Assembly: GCF_003326795.1 (NCBI RefSeq) | Contig: NZ_JPWI01000018.1 | Span: 1-64,000 of the forward strand | Length of the DNA stretch: 64,000 bases | Reading direction: 5' to 3' | Source of the DNA: Thalassospira profundimaris | Lineage (GTDB): Bacteria > Pseudomonadota > Alphaproteobacteria > Rhodospirillales > Thalassospiraceae | Shown here: in pieces, positions 34,878 to 43,961 of the stretch | How the letters are laid out: every line of letters starts with the position of its first letter | Numbering within the stretch: the stretch's first letter is position 1 | The notes under the pieces: generated by a model | What the model was told of the DNA's origin: nothing | The model's database searches: none | Seen by the model: only the letters and a program-made list of their open reading frames with translations | Translations under genes and position numbers: made by a program

Positions 34878-36392
34878 TTACGCGATATCAGCAGGCAGAA
34901 CATCGGTCGGGATGTTCTGGTAGCAAACCGGACGCAGGAAGCGACGGATCGACATGGTGCCAACAGATGTCGCACCAAAGTTCGTCGATGCCGGGTATGG
35001 CCCGCCATGGACCATGGTGTCGGACACCTCGACCCCGGTCGGGAAACCATTGGCAAGAACACGGCCCGCCTTGTGTTCAAGGATCGGCATCAGCGAGCGC
35101 GCATCGGCGGCATCGCCTGCATCCAGATGGAGCGTGCAGGTCAACTGACCTTCAAGTGCCTTGGCAATGGCCCGCATTTCCGCAACATCCTTGACCCGCA
35201 CCACCAGACCAAGCGGACCAAAGACCTCTTCACCCAGCACATGGTTTGACAGCCAGTTTTCACCGGTGGTTTCAAACAGATACGGTGTTGCATTGCGCAG
35301 ATCGCAAGACGTGGTCAGAACTTCCTTCACACCCGCGGTTGCCGCGACGCGCTTGGCCCCTGTGCGATAGGTTTCGGCCATGCCATCGGTCAGCATGGTC
35401 TGGGCTGCCACACCCGAAAGGGCTTCCTTAGCCGAGGCGACAAAGGCATCGGCATCCGGGCCATCAATGACAACGGCAATCCCCGGATTGGTGCAGAACT
35501 GCCCGGCCCCCATGGTCAGCGACCCGGCCCAGCCAGCACCCAGCGCTTCACCGCGTGCCGCAACTGCCTTTGGCAGCAGGAACATCGGGTTGACCGAGCC
35601 CAGCTCGCCAAAGAACGGGATCGGTTCGGGACGGGCTGCGCACAGATCAAACAGTGCGCGACCACCACCAAGCGACCCGGTAAAGCCGACCGCCTTGATC
35701 AGCGGATGCTGCACCAGGGACTGACCAACATCACGTTTGCCGCCCTGAATAAGGCTGAAGACGCCCGGATGGACACCGCATTTCCTGATCGCGGCATCAA
35801 TGGCCTGGGCAACGATTTCACCCGTACCCGGATGGGCGGAATGGCCCTTGACCACGACCGGGCAACCCGCCGCCAGTGCAGATGCAGTATCACCACCAGC
35901 AACTGAAAACGCCAGCGGGAAGTTCGACGCCCCGAATACGGCCACCGGACCAATCGGGCGCTGCATCAGGCGCAGGTCAGGACGCGGCAGCGGCGCACGA
36001 TCAGGCAATGCTTCGTCATAACGACGATCCAGATAGGCACCATCAAGGATGTGGCTGGCAAACAGACGCAGCTGACCGACTGTCCGACCACGTTCGCCCT
36101 GAAGGCGGGCTTCGGGAAGGCCGGTTTCCTGGGTGCCGATTTCGGTGATTTCATCGCCGCGCGCATCAATCTCATCGGCGATGGTATTGAGGAACTTGGC
36201 GCGCTCCTCGCGGGTGGAATAGCCAAAGGTCCAGAAGGCTTCCTCGGCAGCCTTGGCGGCCTGATCGACCAGTTCTGGCGTACCGACCGGGAAAGTATTG
36301 GCCGGACCGTGGGCCGGTTCGGACTGGAAGGTCGCGCTACCTGCAACCCAGTCGCCCGCGATCAGATGTTTTCCTGTCAGGGTATAGGACAT
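34878..36392 (-). CDS. Alpha-ketoglutarate semialdehyde dehydrogenase (2,5-dioxovalerate dehydrogenase)
   Basis: A 504-residue NAD(P)-dependent aldehyde dehydrogenase. It is the KGSADH type, recognised by PVAVFGASNFPLAFSVAGGDT, VVKGHSAHPGTGE, the catalytic Glu in FGELGSVNP and the nucleophile region GAGQFCTNPG. It oxidises alpha-ketoglutarate semialdehyde to alpha-ketoglutarate, the common last step of non-phosphorylative pentose and hexarate oxidation. The start follows GAGGAGA. The two upstream genes supply the semialdehyde from a 2-keto-3-deoxy acid. The same enzyme could finish the XylX branch encoded nearby. Confidence 0.92.
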   Translation of the reverse strand: MSYTLTGKHLIAGDWVAGSATFQSEPAHGPANTFPVGTPELVDQAAKAAEEAFWTFGYSTREERAKFLNTIADEIDARGDEITEIGTQETGLPEARLQGERGRTVGQLRLFASHILDGAYLDRRYDEALPDRAPLPRPDLRLMQRPIGPVAVFGASNFPLAFSVAGGDTASALAAGCPVVVKGHSAHPGTGEIVAQAIDAAIRKCGVHPGVFSLIQGGKRDVGQSLVQHPLIKAVGFTGSLGGGRALFDLCAARPEPIPFFGELGSVNPMFLLPKAVAARGEALGAGWAGSLTMGAGQFCTNPGIAVVIDGPDADAFVASAKEALSGVAAQTMLTDGMAETYRTGAKRVAATAGVKEVLTTSCDLRNATPYLFETTGENWLSNHVLGEEVFGPLGLVVRVKDVAEMRAIAKALEGQLTCTLHLDAGDAADARSLMPILEHKAGRVLANGFPTGVEVSDTMVHGGPYPASTNFGATSVGTMSIRRFLRPVCYQNIPTDVLPADIA

Positions 36393-36420
36393 GGATGTCT
36401 CCTCTGTGCGGCAGGGCCGC

Positions 36421-37332
36421 TTATTTCACAAGATTGTTCAGACGCATGAAGCCAACCAGCTTGTCATGCTGCGCATCGGTCAACGGCCATGCGGATGGCG
36501 GGCGCGTCGCACCACAATCATCCCCCAGCAGTTTAAGGGCTGCTTTGACACCGGTCACGTTCGTACCGTTCATTTCTTCGGCACGGACTTCTTCAAAGGC
36601 ACTCATATCGCGGATCAGACCGCGGGCCATGGCATAGTCACCGGCCTCAAGGGCAGCGTGAATTGCCATCGAACGTTCCGGCCAAACGTTAATAAGGCCC
36701 GATGTAAAACCACGCGCACCCACCGCATAGAATGCCGGTGCCCAAGTTTCAGCCAAACCACCAACCCAGACAATATCGGGATCACAGGCATTGATCGCCT
36801 CGGACAGCTTCATGGCATTGGGCGTTGCCCATTTGACACCAGCCACACCTTCGATGGCACAGAGATCGGCAATGGCCTTGGTGCCGATGGTGTCATTGCG
36901 CAGATACAGCATCATCGGAAGACCGCCCGAAGCATCGGCGATGCGCTTGATATATTCGACAACACCACGCGGGGCGACAAAGGGATCTGGCGGCTGATGG
37001 ATCATAAGGGCCTCCGCACCTGCTTCGGCAGATGCCTTGGCCAGCGCACAGGCATCACGCACTCCGCGCCCGATACCGGCCAGCATCGGCGCACGCCCAT
37101 CGAGCATCTCGGCAACCGATTTGACCATGGTGATGGCTTCATCCGTGGTCAGCGCATAAAACTCGCCGGTATTGCCATTGACGACCGGAAAATGAACGCC
37201 CGCAGACAATGCCCGATCAATGATCGGTTTCAGCTTGGCCGGTGCAAGATCGCCATTCTCGTCATAGGGCGTTACGAGAATGCCGGAAATACCCGACAGC
37301 ACGCCACGCAGATCGGCTTTGGAAAGTGCCAT
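36421..37332 (-). CDS. DHDPS/NAL-family 2-keto-3-deoxy-pentonate dehydratase
   Basis: A 303-residue class I aldolase-fold protein. Features are the N-terminal GILVTPYDENGDL, NGNTGEFYALTTDEA and the Schiff-base region GVAGVKWATPN. The Tyr of the usual Y-N-x-P motif sits in MMLYLRND instead. The start at 37332 is chosen because it gives the normal family length and follows AGGGAT. The neighbours, an arabinonate dehydratase and KGSADH, indicate conversion of L-2-keto-3-deoxyarabonate to alpha-ketoglutarate semialdehyde. A 5-dehydro-4-deoxyglucarate dehydratase is the main alternative. Confidence 0.85.
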   Translation of the reverse strand: MALSKADLRGVLSGISGILVTPYDENGDLAPAKLKPIIDRALSAGVHFPVVNGNTGEFYALTTDEAITMVKSVAEMLDGRAPMLAGIGRGVRDACALAKASAEAGAEALMIHQPPDPFVAPRGVVEYIKRIADASGGLPMMLYLRNDTIGTKAIADLCAIEGVAGVKWATPNAMKLSEAINACDPDIVWVGGLAETWAPAFYAVGARGFTSGLINVWPERSMAIHAALEAGDYAMARGLIRDMSAFEEVRAEEMNGTNVTGVKAALKLLGDDCGATRPPSAWPLTDAQHDKLVGFMRLNNLVK

Positions 37333-37427
37333 GGATCGATATCCCTGATTGGTTTGGTTCGTGTTTCGGGGACGGGGCGCATTCAACCACCCCATCCCTT
37401 GCGTCTGTTTCTGGTCTGGCGGCAAGC

Positions 37428-39173
37428 CTAGAAAATATCCGGCTCGCCCGCGGTTTCACCAAATTCCGGCGACAGGAAGTCAAAGTCGCAGCCTTCATTG
37501 GCCTGGGTGACATGTTTGCCAAACATCCAGCCATAGCCACGCTGATAGCGGGGTTCCGGCGCCTGCCATGCAGCACGACGACGTTCAAGCTCGTCCTCGT
37601 CAACCAGCATGTCCAGACGGCGGCTATCAAGATCAAGTTTGACGATGTCACCGGTTTTCAAAAGAGCGAGCGGACCACCAATATAGGATTCCGGTGCAAC
37701 ATGAAGCACGCAGGCACCATATGACGTCCCTGACATACGCGCGTCCGAAATGCGCAGCATGTCACGATGGCCCTGTTTGATCAGCGCCTTGGGGATGGGC
37801 AGCATGCCCCATTCCGGGAAACCGGGACCACCAAGCGGACCGGCATTACGCAACACCATTACATGATCTGGCGTGATATCGAGATTTTCGTCATCCACCG
37901 CCTTTTTCATTTCAGGATAGCTGTCAAAGACAAGTGCCGGGCCCTGATGGTTGCGGAACCGTTCATCGCAGGCAGCAGGCTTGATCACCGCGCCATCCGG
38001 ACACAGATTACCCCGCAGAACCGCAAGCGATCCTTCATGATAAACCGGATTGGACAGCGGACGGATGACATCATCATTGTAAACCGTCGCGCCTTCGAGC
38101 GTCTGGGCAAGTGTCTTGCCGGTCACGGTGGTAACCGAGGTATCAAGTTTATCGCCAAGCTGGGCCATCAGGGCGCGCAGCCCCCCGGCATAATAGAAAT
38201 CTTCCATCAGGTAGTCGCCTGTGCCCGACGGGCGAATATTGGCGATCAGCGGTGTGGTGCGACCAAGTTCATCAAGATCATCAAGGGTGATCTTGATCCC
38301 GGCGCGACGCGCCATGGCAAGCAAATGAACAACTGCATTGGTCGAACAACCGGTCGCCATCGCAACCACAGCCGAGTTGCGGACAGATTGGGGGGTGACA
38401 ATCTTGTTCGGGGTCAGGTCTTCCCAGACCATATCAACAATACGACGGCCACACTGGGTCGACATACGAATATGTCCGGCATCAGGTGCCGGGATCGAAG
38501 ACGCACCCGGAAGGCAAAGCCCCATGGCCTCGGCAATGGCGGTCATGGTCGATGCGGTCCCCATGGTCATGCAGTGACCGTATGAACGGGCAATGCCGCC
38601 CTCGACCCCCACCCATTCCTCGTCACTGATGTTACCAGCCCGGCGTTCATCCCAGTATTTCCAGGCATCCGAACCCGAACCAAGGATTTTACCGGCATAG
38701 TTGCCGCGCAGCATCGGGCCCGCAGGCAGATAGATCATCGGCACACCAGCCGAAAGCGCGCCCATCACCAGACCCGGCGTGGTTTTATCGCAACCGCCCA
38801 TCAGAACCACACCATCAAGCGGGTGGGACCGGATCATTTCCTCGGTCTCCATGGCAAGCAGGTTGCGATACAGCATCGAGGTCGGCTTGGTGAAGGATTC
38901 ATCAACCGAAATCGTCGGGAGTTCAACCGGAAAACCACCGGCCTGATGCACACCCTTTTTGACGTCAGCAGCGCGCTCACGGAAATGCAAATGGCACGGA
39001 TTGATTTCCGACCAGGTATTGAGGATGCCGATCACCGGGCGACCGGTCCAGTCTTCGGGATCGAGGCCCATCTGCATCAGGCGTGATCGATGCCCGAACG
39101 AGCGAAGATCGTCAGGCGCAAACCAGCGCGCACTTCTGAGATCTTCCGCGGATTTTCTGTTTTTGTCGGACAT
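37428..39173 (-). CDS. araC: L-arabinonate dehydratase (IlvD/Edd family)
   Basis: A 581-residue [2Fe-2S] dehydratase. The three cluster cysteines are visible as C60 (SEINPCHLHF), C128 (GGCDKTTPG) and C201 (SYGHCMTMGTAST). These positions are one residue off those in the characterised Rhizobium L-arabinonate dehydratase. The Ser base region appears in DARMSGTSYGACVLHVAPE. The start at 39173 follows GGGAGGAAC; a longer frame to 39284 runs into the operator region. The symbol follows Azospirillum usage for arabinonate dehydratase, not the E. coli regulator. Related pentonates such as D-fuconate are possible substrates. It is first in a four-gene operon divergent from the TctCBA-type transporter. 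Confidence 0.88.
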   Translation of the reverse strand: MSDKNRKSAEDLRSARWFAPDDLRSFGHRSRLMQMGLDPEDWTGRPVIGILNTWSEINPCHLHFRERAADVKKGVHQAGGFPVELPTISVDESFTKPTSMLYRNLLAMETEEMIRSHPLDGVVLMGGCDKTTPGLVMGALSAGVPMIYLPAGPMLRGNYAGKILGSGSDAWKYWDERRAGNISDEEWVGVEGGIARSYGHCMTMGTASTMTAIAEAMGLCLPGASSIPAPDAGHIRMSTQCGRRIVDMVWEDLTPNKIVTPQSVRNSAVVAMATGCSTNAVVHLLAMARRAGIKITLDDLDELGRTTPLIANIRPSGTGDYLMEDFYYAGGLRALMAQLGDKLDTSVTTVTGKTLAQTLEGATVYNDDVIRPLSNPVYHEGSLAVLRGNLCPDGAVIKPAACDERFRNHQGPALVFDSYPEMKKAVDDENLDITPDHVMVLRNAGPLGGPGFPEWGMLPIPKALIKQGHRDMLRISDARMSGTSYGACVLHVAPESYIGGPLALLKTGDIVKLDLDSRRLDMLVDEDELERRRAAWQAPEPRYQRGYGWMFGKHVTQANEGCDFDFLSPEFGETAGEPDIF

Positions 39174-39255
39174 GGCGTTCCTCCCGTCATTCGACCGCCA
39201 CCAATTTTGCCTCTGGGCGCAACCCGGGCGGCCTGTACTTTTGATTAATGGTTTA

Positions 39256-39269
39256 TGTATGCGCATACA
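39256..39269. promoter_or_regulatory. LacI-type operator, site 1
   Basis: The perfect palindrome TGTATGCGCATACA has the central CpG typical of LacI-family operators. It lies 83 bp upstream of the dehydratase start, probably in its promoter. Its core is repeated at site 2. Confidence 0.65.
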
Positions 39270-39375
39270 CTTACAAGATGTCAAGTGAACTTACATGCCA
39301 AAACCAAAGAAACATCATGCGCAAAAATGCCGATAGATTCAGCGATTGACAGGATTTTACGCAAGATGTATCAAA

Positions 39376-39395
39376 TTATGTATGCGCATACATAA
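39376..39395. promoter_or_regulatory. LacI-type operator, site 2
   Basis: A perfect 20-bp palindrome TTATGTATGCGCATACATAA containing the whole 14-bp core of site 1, 123 bp away centre to centre. It lies 140 bp upstream of the transporter gene. Two copies between divergent operons suggest joint control, perhaps by looping, with the LacI-family protein at 42.9 kb as the candidate. Confidence 0.7.
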
Positions 39396-39425
39396 CGCTT
39401 GAAATTTTACAAGTGACCTAACAAT

Positions 39426-39451
39426 AAGAACAAGCAACAAGAACAAGCAAC
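39426..39451 (+). repeat. Tandem 13-mer in the transporter leader
   Basis: AAGAACAAGCAAC occurs twice back to back. A short GGGGACATCCCC hairpin follows at 39489-39500. Both lie in the likely 5' untranslated region of the next gene. Confidence 0.6.
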
Positions 39452-39534
39452 ACCAACGCCTTATGGGAACCACACCATCTGGCACAACGGGGACATCCCC
39501 ACCATTCAGGAATGCGTCATTCGGGAGGAATCTT

Positions 39535-40581
39535 ATGACCGGACTTTTTAAATCCATCGCTGCTGCTGCAGGTTTTGCTGCCATGGTTGCCTCGCCAGTT
39601 TTGGCTTCAGCTGCTGATCTGCCAAGCAACATCCGCCTTGTTATCGGGTCGAAATCGACCGGCGGCGATACCTATCAGAACAGCGCAATCGTTGCCGAAT
39701 CCCTGTCCAAGAAACTCGACATCAATGTGAAGGTTGATGCCGTTGGCGCGAGCGAGGCATTCAAGGCACTACAGCGCGATTCGCGCGGCACCACCATTAT
39801 GATCTTCCACGATCAGTCCTATCTTGCGAACCTGTATGGCGTTCGCGGCTATGACGATATCTTTGAAAACTACGTCGTCGGCCCGACGGTCGCGATCAAT
39901 CCGGGCAACGCTTATCTGGTTGCCAAAAACTCGCCGATGCAGTCGATGGAAGACGTCCTTGCCGCCGCCGCATCCGGTCAGCGCGTTCGTGTTGCCATTC
40001 AGGCCGGTGGCGTTTCGGAAATCGGCTTCTCGGCCATGAAAAACGCTGCCAAGATCATGAACCCGGGCTCCGAAAAAAACATCGTTCCGGTCAATACCGG
40101 TTCGCAAGCTGATAAAAACCAGCTGATGTTTGATGGTCAGGCTGATGTGATCAACGGTTCGGTTCAGGCGAACGAACAATTCACTCAGCTTGCCAATGAT
40201 GACCAGAAAGCAATGCGCTTCATCTGGCTGACCGCACGCGAAGAAACCATTGAACAGGCAAATCCGGAAGGCATGGGCGATACCTCGCGCGATGAGCTTC
40301 TGGCTTTCACCACACCGAATGTGAATGTGACTTTTGACGGCAAAAAGAACTTCACCTTCGACAAGGAATTCTTCCTTCTGTTCAACAAGGACATGGACGC
40401 AGAACAGATTGCCGCCATCGACAATGCACTGAAGGAAATCTATGCCGAAGGCGAGATCCAGAAAACGCAGAAAGCATCCTTCTTCATCCCGAACTACAAG
40501 CCGCAGGCTGAAGCATCGGCATATCTGAAGGAAAAGCGCGACGAATACCGTCAGGTCATCGACGCGATTGCAACCAACTGA
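39535..40581 (+). CDS. Tripartite tricarboxylate-type transporter substrate-binding protein (TctC family)
   Basis: A 348-residue periplasmic binding protein. The signal peptide runs to about residue 27 (VLASAADLPSN). The start at 39535 follows GGGAGGAATC. The fold is TctC-like, and the small and large membrane subunits TctB and TctA follow. The ligand cannot be read from sequence. Divergence from an arabinonate dehydratase operon and shared operators suggest a sugar acid rather than citrate. A strong hairpin follows the stop. Confidence 0.82.
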   Translation: MTGLFKSIAAAAGFAAMVASPVLASAADLPSNIRLVIGSKSTGGDTYQNSAIVAESLSKKLDINVKVDAVGASEAFKALQRDSRGTTIMIFHDQSYLANLYGVRGYDDIFENYVVGPTVAINPGNAYLVAKNSPMQSMEDVLAAAASGQRVRVAIQAGGVSEIGFSAMKNAAKIMNPGSEKNIVPVNTGSQADKNQLMFDGQADVINGSVQANEQFTQLANDDQKAMRFIWLTAREETIEQANPEGMGDTSRDELLAFTTPNVNVTFDGKKNFTFDKEFFLLFNKDMDAEQIAAIDNALKEIYAEGEIQKTQKASFFIPNYKPQAEASAYLKEKRDEYRQVIDAIATN

Positions 40582-40590
40582 CTTCCCGGT

Positions 40591-40616
40591 TGGCCCGGCA
40601 TTTCAATGCCGGGCCA
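40591..40616 (+). other. Intercistronic hairpin after the binding-protein gene
   Basis: A perfect 11-bp stem TGGCCCGGCAT / ATGCCGGGCCA with a TTCA loop, 9 bp after the stop and 122 bp before the tctB-like gene. CTTTCG follows, too short for a full terminator. Confidence 0.65.
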
Positions 40617-40738
40617 CTTTCGCCTGATCCGGCGGATTTCAAAACCCGCCGCCACTTGCCGAATAGACACCCCGGACCAATTCCATTCCATCTGGAATTC
40701 CGTACCATGGGGAAAACAGGCACATCCGGAGGCGTCCC

Positions 40739-41164
40739 ATGTCGTTTGACTCCCCCTTTCATGTGACGGTTGATTTCAACACGTCGCACATGATTTTCCC
40801 GACGATTATCGCCGTAATCCTCGGAATATTGTTCATTTCGATCCTGATCACGCGTGGCAGTACGATCCTTGCTACCGTGACCAGCGGCACCTGGTGGCCC
40901 GCGGGCATCGACCACAGACGGTTCTTTGGGACCATTGCACTAACCGTGATCTATTTTCTGGCGATGCCGGAAGTCGGGGATTTATTCCCGAATACCGGAC
41001 TTGGATTTTACCTGTGCTCGATCCCGTTTCTGTTTGCGCTTAGCACGCTTTATCTGCACGAGCACAGCCGTCGAACATTGCTGATCGCGGGTGCCAATGC
41101 GCTGATCGCGCCGAGTGTCGTCTGGTACATCCTGTCCGAACTTTTCAATATTTCGCTGCCATAA
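40739..41164 (+). CDS. Tripartite tricarboxylate transporter small membrane subunit (TctB family)
   Basis: A 141-residue protein with four predicted membrane helices (about 17-38, 60-77, 85-104 and 113-133), matching TctB in size and topology. Sequence identity in this family is low, so placement between the binding protein and TctA is the strongest argument. Confidence 0.85.
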   Translation: MSFDSPFHVTVDFNTSHMIFPTIIAVILGILFISILITRGSTILATVTSGTWWPAGIDHRRFFGTIALTVIYFLAMPEVGDLFPNTGLGFYLCSIPFLFALSTLYLHEHSRRTLLIAGANALIAPSVVWYILSELFNISLP

Positions 41165-41210
41165 GGGGTGCTGTCCCCGGTTTGGCGCGGCTTGATCCAA
41201 GAGATTTATC

Positions 41211-42719
41211 ATGGAACTCCTATCCATCCTGACACCGCTATTCTTTGGACTGGTTGCCGCAGGCACCGTGATCGGCATCATCTTTGGTGCGATCCCCGGC
41301 ATGACGGCAACCATGGCGGTGGCTGTGTGTTTGCCGCTGACCTATTCGCTGGGCCTTGAAAACGGGCTGGCACTTTTGCTTGGTCTTTATGTCGGGGGCA
41401 TTTCAGGCGGTCTGGTTCCCGCGATCCTTTTGAACATTCCCGGCACCCCGTCATCAATCACCACCACGCTTGACGGCTATCCGATGACCCAGAATGGCGA
41501 AGGTGAACGCGCCCTCAAGATCGGGATTACCTCGTCACTCGTTGGCGGTCTGATCAGTCTGGCCGCCCTTTATCTGTTTGCCCCGGCACTGGCCGATTTT
41601 GCGATCAAGTTTTCCTATATCGAAAAATTCCTGATCATCTTCTTTGCGCTCACCGTGATGGCTGCGCTTTCGAACAGCCTTCTGGTCGGGATTTTCAGCG
41701 GCTTTTTGGGTGTTTTCATCAGCCTGATCGGCGCCTATGACATTTCGCGTGGCGGCAATGGCGAGCTTCGCCTCGTTCCGGAATTCCTTGAATATTACCT
41801 TGAAAGCGGATTTTCGCTTCTGCCGGTTCTGATCGGCTTGTTCGGGCTGGCAACCATCCTGATTGATGCCGAAGAAGGCATGAAGGAAGGCAAGGGCCTT
41901 TCGGGGGTCAAGATCGGCGGCAAGCCCTTCAAGCTATCTGTGTTCAAAGGACAGATCATCAACCTGATCCGGTCTTCATCAATTGGCACCTTTGTCGGCA
42001 TTCTGCCCGGTGTGGGCGGCAGCGCGGCGTCCATCCTTGCCTATAGCCAGGAAAAGAACTTTTCCAAGAACCCGGAAAAATTCGGCAAAGGCGCTCCGGC
42101 CGGGGTGATTGCATCGGAAAGCGCCAATAACGGTCTGACCGGCGGGGCACTTGTACCGCTGTTATCACTTGGCATTCCCGGGGATTCCACCACCGCCATC
42201 CTGATTGGTGCCTTTACCCTGCAAGGCATTCAGGTCGGCCCGCTCTTTATCGGCAACAATCCGGTGACCTGGGATGCGATGATCATCGCCATGCTGGCGG
42301 CCAATATCATCATGTTCCTTGTTATGGTTCTGGCCATCCGTCATATCGCCAAGGTCGTCACGGTTCCCAAGAACATTCTGTTCCCGATCATTCTGATGAT
42401 GTGCGTGGTGGGCGCCTATACGATCAATTACGGCGTGATGTTTGATGTCTGGACGCTTTTGATCTTTGGTCTGTTTGGATATCTAGCCCACAAGATCAGG
42501 CTTGAAATCGCACCCTTTATCATCGGTTTCATTCTGGGCCCATCCGCCGAGATCTATTTTGTCAAAAGTCTGGAATCCTTTGGCACGCTTTCGATCTTCT
42601 TTACCAAAAGCTGGATCGCAATCCTGCTGTGGGGCTTGATTGCACTTTCGATTGCGTTTTCAATTTCGGTCGCACGCAAGAAAAAGCGCATGAGCAGCGG
42701 CATCGACGATCAGGCATGA
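41211..42719 (+). CDS. Tripartite tricarboxylate transporter large membrane subunit (TctA family)
   Basis: A 502-residue permease with about 12 membrane helices. Characteristic TctA segments are FGAIPGMTATMAVAVCLPLTY, YVGGISGGLVPAILLNIPGTP, the inner-repeat counterpart GILPGVGGSAASILAYSQEK and LLSLGIPGDSTTAILIGAF. Transport is driven by an ion gradient with the periplasmic binding protein delivering the ligand. It ends 12 bp before a large structured terminator. Confidence 0.95.
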   Translation: MELLSILTPLFFGLVAAGTVIGIIFGAIPGMTATMAVAVCLPLTYSLGLENGLALLLGLYVGGISGGLVPAILLNIPGTPSSITTTLDGYPMTQNGEGERALKIGITSSLVGGLISLAALYLFAPALADFAIKFSYIEKFLIIFFALTVMAALSNSLLVGIFSGFLGVFISLIGAYDISRGGNGELRLVPEFLEYYLESGFSLLPVLIGLFGLATILIDAEEGMKEGKGLSGVKIGGKPFKLSVFKGQIINLIRSSSIGTFVGILPGVGGSAASILAYSQEKNFSKNPEKFGKGAPAGVIASESANNGLTGGALVPLLSLGIPGDSTTAILIGAFTLQGIQVGPLFIGNNPVTWDAMIIAMLAANIIMFLVMVLAIRHIAKVVTVPKNILFPIILMMCVVGAYTINYGVMFDVWTLLIFGLFGYLAHKIRLEIAPFIIGFILGPSAEIYFVKSLESFGTLSIFFTKSWIAILLWGLIALSIAFSISVARKKKRMSSGIDDQA

Positions 42720-42731
42720 CGTTTCAAGACC

Positions 42732-42806
42732 GGGCAAGAAGCAACAGTTCCCTCCCTGTGCTGTGAAGTGGTTTCCACCCGAACCACGCTTCTTGCCCAC
42801 CATTTT
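42732..42806 (+). terminator. Structured terminator with two nested hairpins
   Basis: An 11-bp outer stem GGGCAAGAAGC / GCTTCTTGCCC (42732-42742 and 42788-42798) encloses two possible small hairpins, ACAG / CTGT and GTGGTT / AACCAC. The run ACCATTTTTTG follows. This would fold as a three-way junction followed by a U-tract. Confidence 0.65.
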
Positions 42807-42909
42807 TTGCTGATGTAATGTCCGGCTCAGGCAAAATCATCGTTTTCGGACAGCAACCAATGCCGCGCATCACCAACATGCGGCATTCAGATCAAGAGAT
42901 CGTAACCCT

Positions 42910-43950
42910 TTGTCATCTGAGCCAAAACACACTGATCAGACAACGCTTGCCGAAATCAAAAGCGGCACCGTCACGATGGAAACCGTCGGACGGATCGCGG
43001 GCGTTTCACAGGTCACTGTTTCGCGCGCACTCAATGACCCGAAAAAGGTCTCGGCCAAGACCCTGCAGCGTATCCAGGACGCGATCGAACTTACCGGATA
43101 TGTGCCGAACATGGTTGCCGGTGCGCTGGCGTCCCGACGCAGCAAACTGATTGCCGCACTGGTGCCGTCAATCACCAACGTCATTTATTCCGACCTGATG
43201 CAGAATTTCATCAATGTCATTCGCGGGTCGGGCTATCACGTTCTGATGGCTGAAACCGGCTTTTCGCAGGATGAAGAACAGGCCGTTGTTTCAACCATGC
43301 TCAGCCGCCGCCCCGACGGCATTCTTCTGACCGGCATCCATCATTCGGCCAGTTGCAAGCGCATGCTGCTCGGCGCGGGTATTCCGGTGATTGAAGTCTG
43401 GGATATTACGGAAAACCCGCTTGATGTCTGTATCGGCTTTTCACATATCAAGGCTGGCGAGGAAATGGCCCGCTATGCCGCCCGCAAAGGCTATGACAAG
43501 GCGCTGATTGTTTCGGCCGGGGATGAACGCGCTTTGCGCCGCAAGGACGCCTTTGCCGCCCAGTTCGGACAACTGACCGGCAATCCGCCGATTGAAGTTC
43601 TTTATGAGGCCGGAGCAACCATTGAACGCGGGCGAAACGGCCTGACCAGTGGCCTTGCAAAGGGCTTCAAGAACGGCATCATCATGTGCAGCTCCGACCT
43701 TTTGGCACATGGCATCCTGATCGAGGCACAGGCGCGCGGCATCCGCATTCCCGAAGATATGGCTGTCCTTGGTTTTGGCAATCAGGATTTCTCGGCCTTT
43801 ACCCTCCCTGCCCTGACCACGGTCGAGATCAACCGTCCCGATCTTGGCAAACGTGCGGCCGAGGCACTGGTGGCGCGGATTGAAAATCAGCCATTACCAA
43901 CCAAGTCGATTGATGTCGGGTTTGAGATTATCGAACGCGCATCAACCTGA
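42910..43950 (+). CDS. LacI-family transcriptional regulator
   Basis: A 346-residue repressor. The N-terminal helix-turn-helix METVGRIAGVSQVTVSRALN and hinge helix (YVPNMVAGALASRRS) precede a periplasmic-binding-protein-like effector domain similar to the GntR/gluconate branch. No ATG lies upstream of the helix-turn-helix in frame; the start is probably the TTG at 42910, because the ATG at 42976 would begin inside the DNA-binding domain. It follows the transporter operon and probably binds the twin palindromes at 39.3 kb. A sugar acid is the likely inducer. Confidence 0.9.
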   Translation: MSSEPKHTDQTTLAEIKSGTVTMETVGRIAGVSQVTVSRALNDPKKVSAKTLQRIQDAIELTGYVPNMVAGALASRRSKLIAALVPSITNVIYSDLMQNFINVIRGSGYHVLMAETGFSQDEEQAVVSTMLSRRPDGILLTGIHHSASCKRMLLGAGIPVIEVWDITENPLDVCIGFSHIKAGEEMARYAARKGYDKALIVSAGDERALRRKDAFAAQFGQLTGNPPIEVLYEAGATIERGRNGLTSGLAKGFKNGIIMCSSDLLAHGILIEAQARGIRIPEDMAVLGFGNQDFSAFTLPALTTVEINRPDLGKRAAEALVARIENQPLPTKSIDVGFEIIERAST

Positions 43951-43961
43951 CCGCTATCGGA

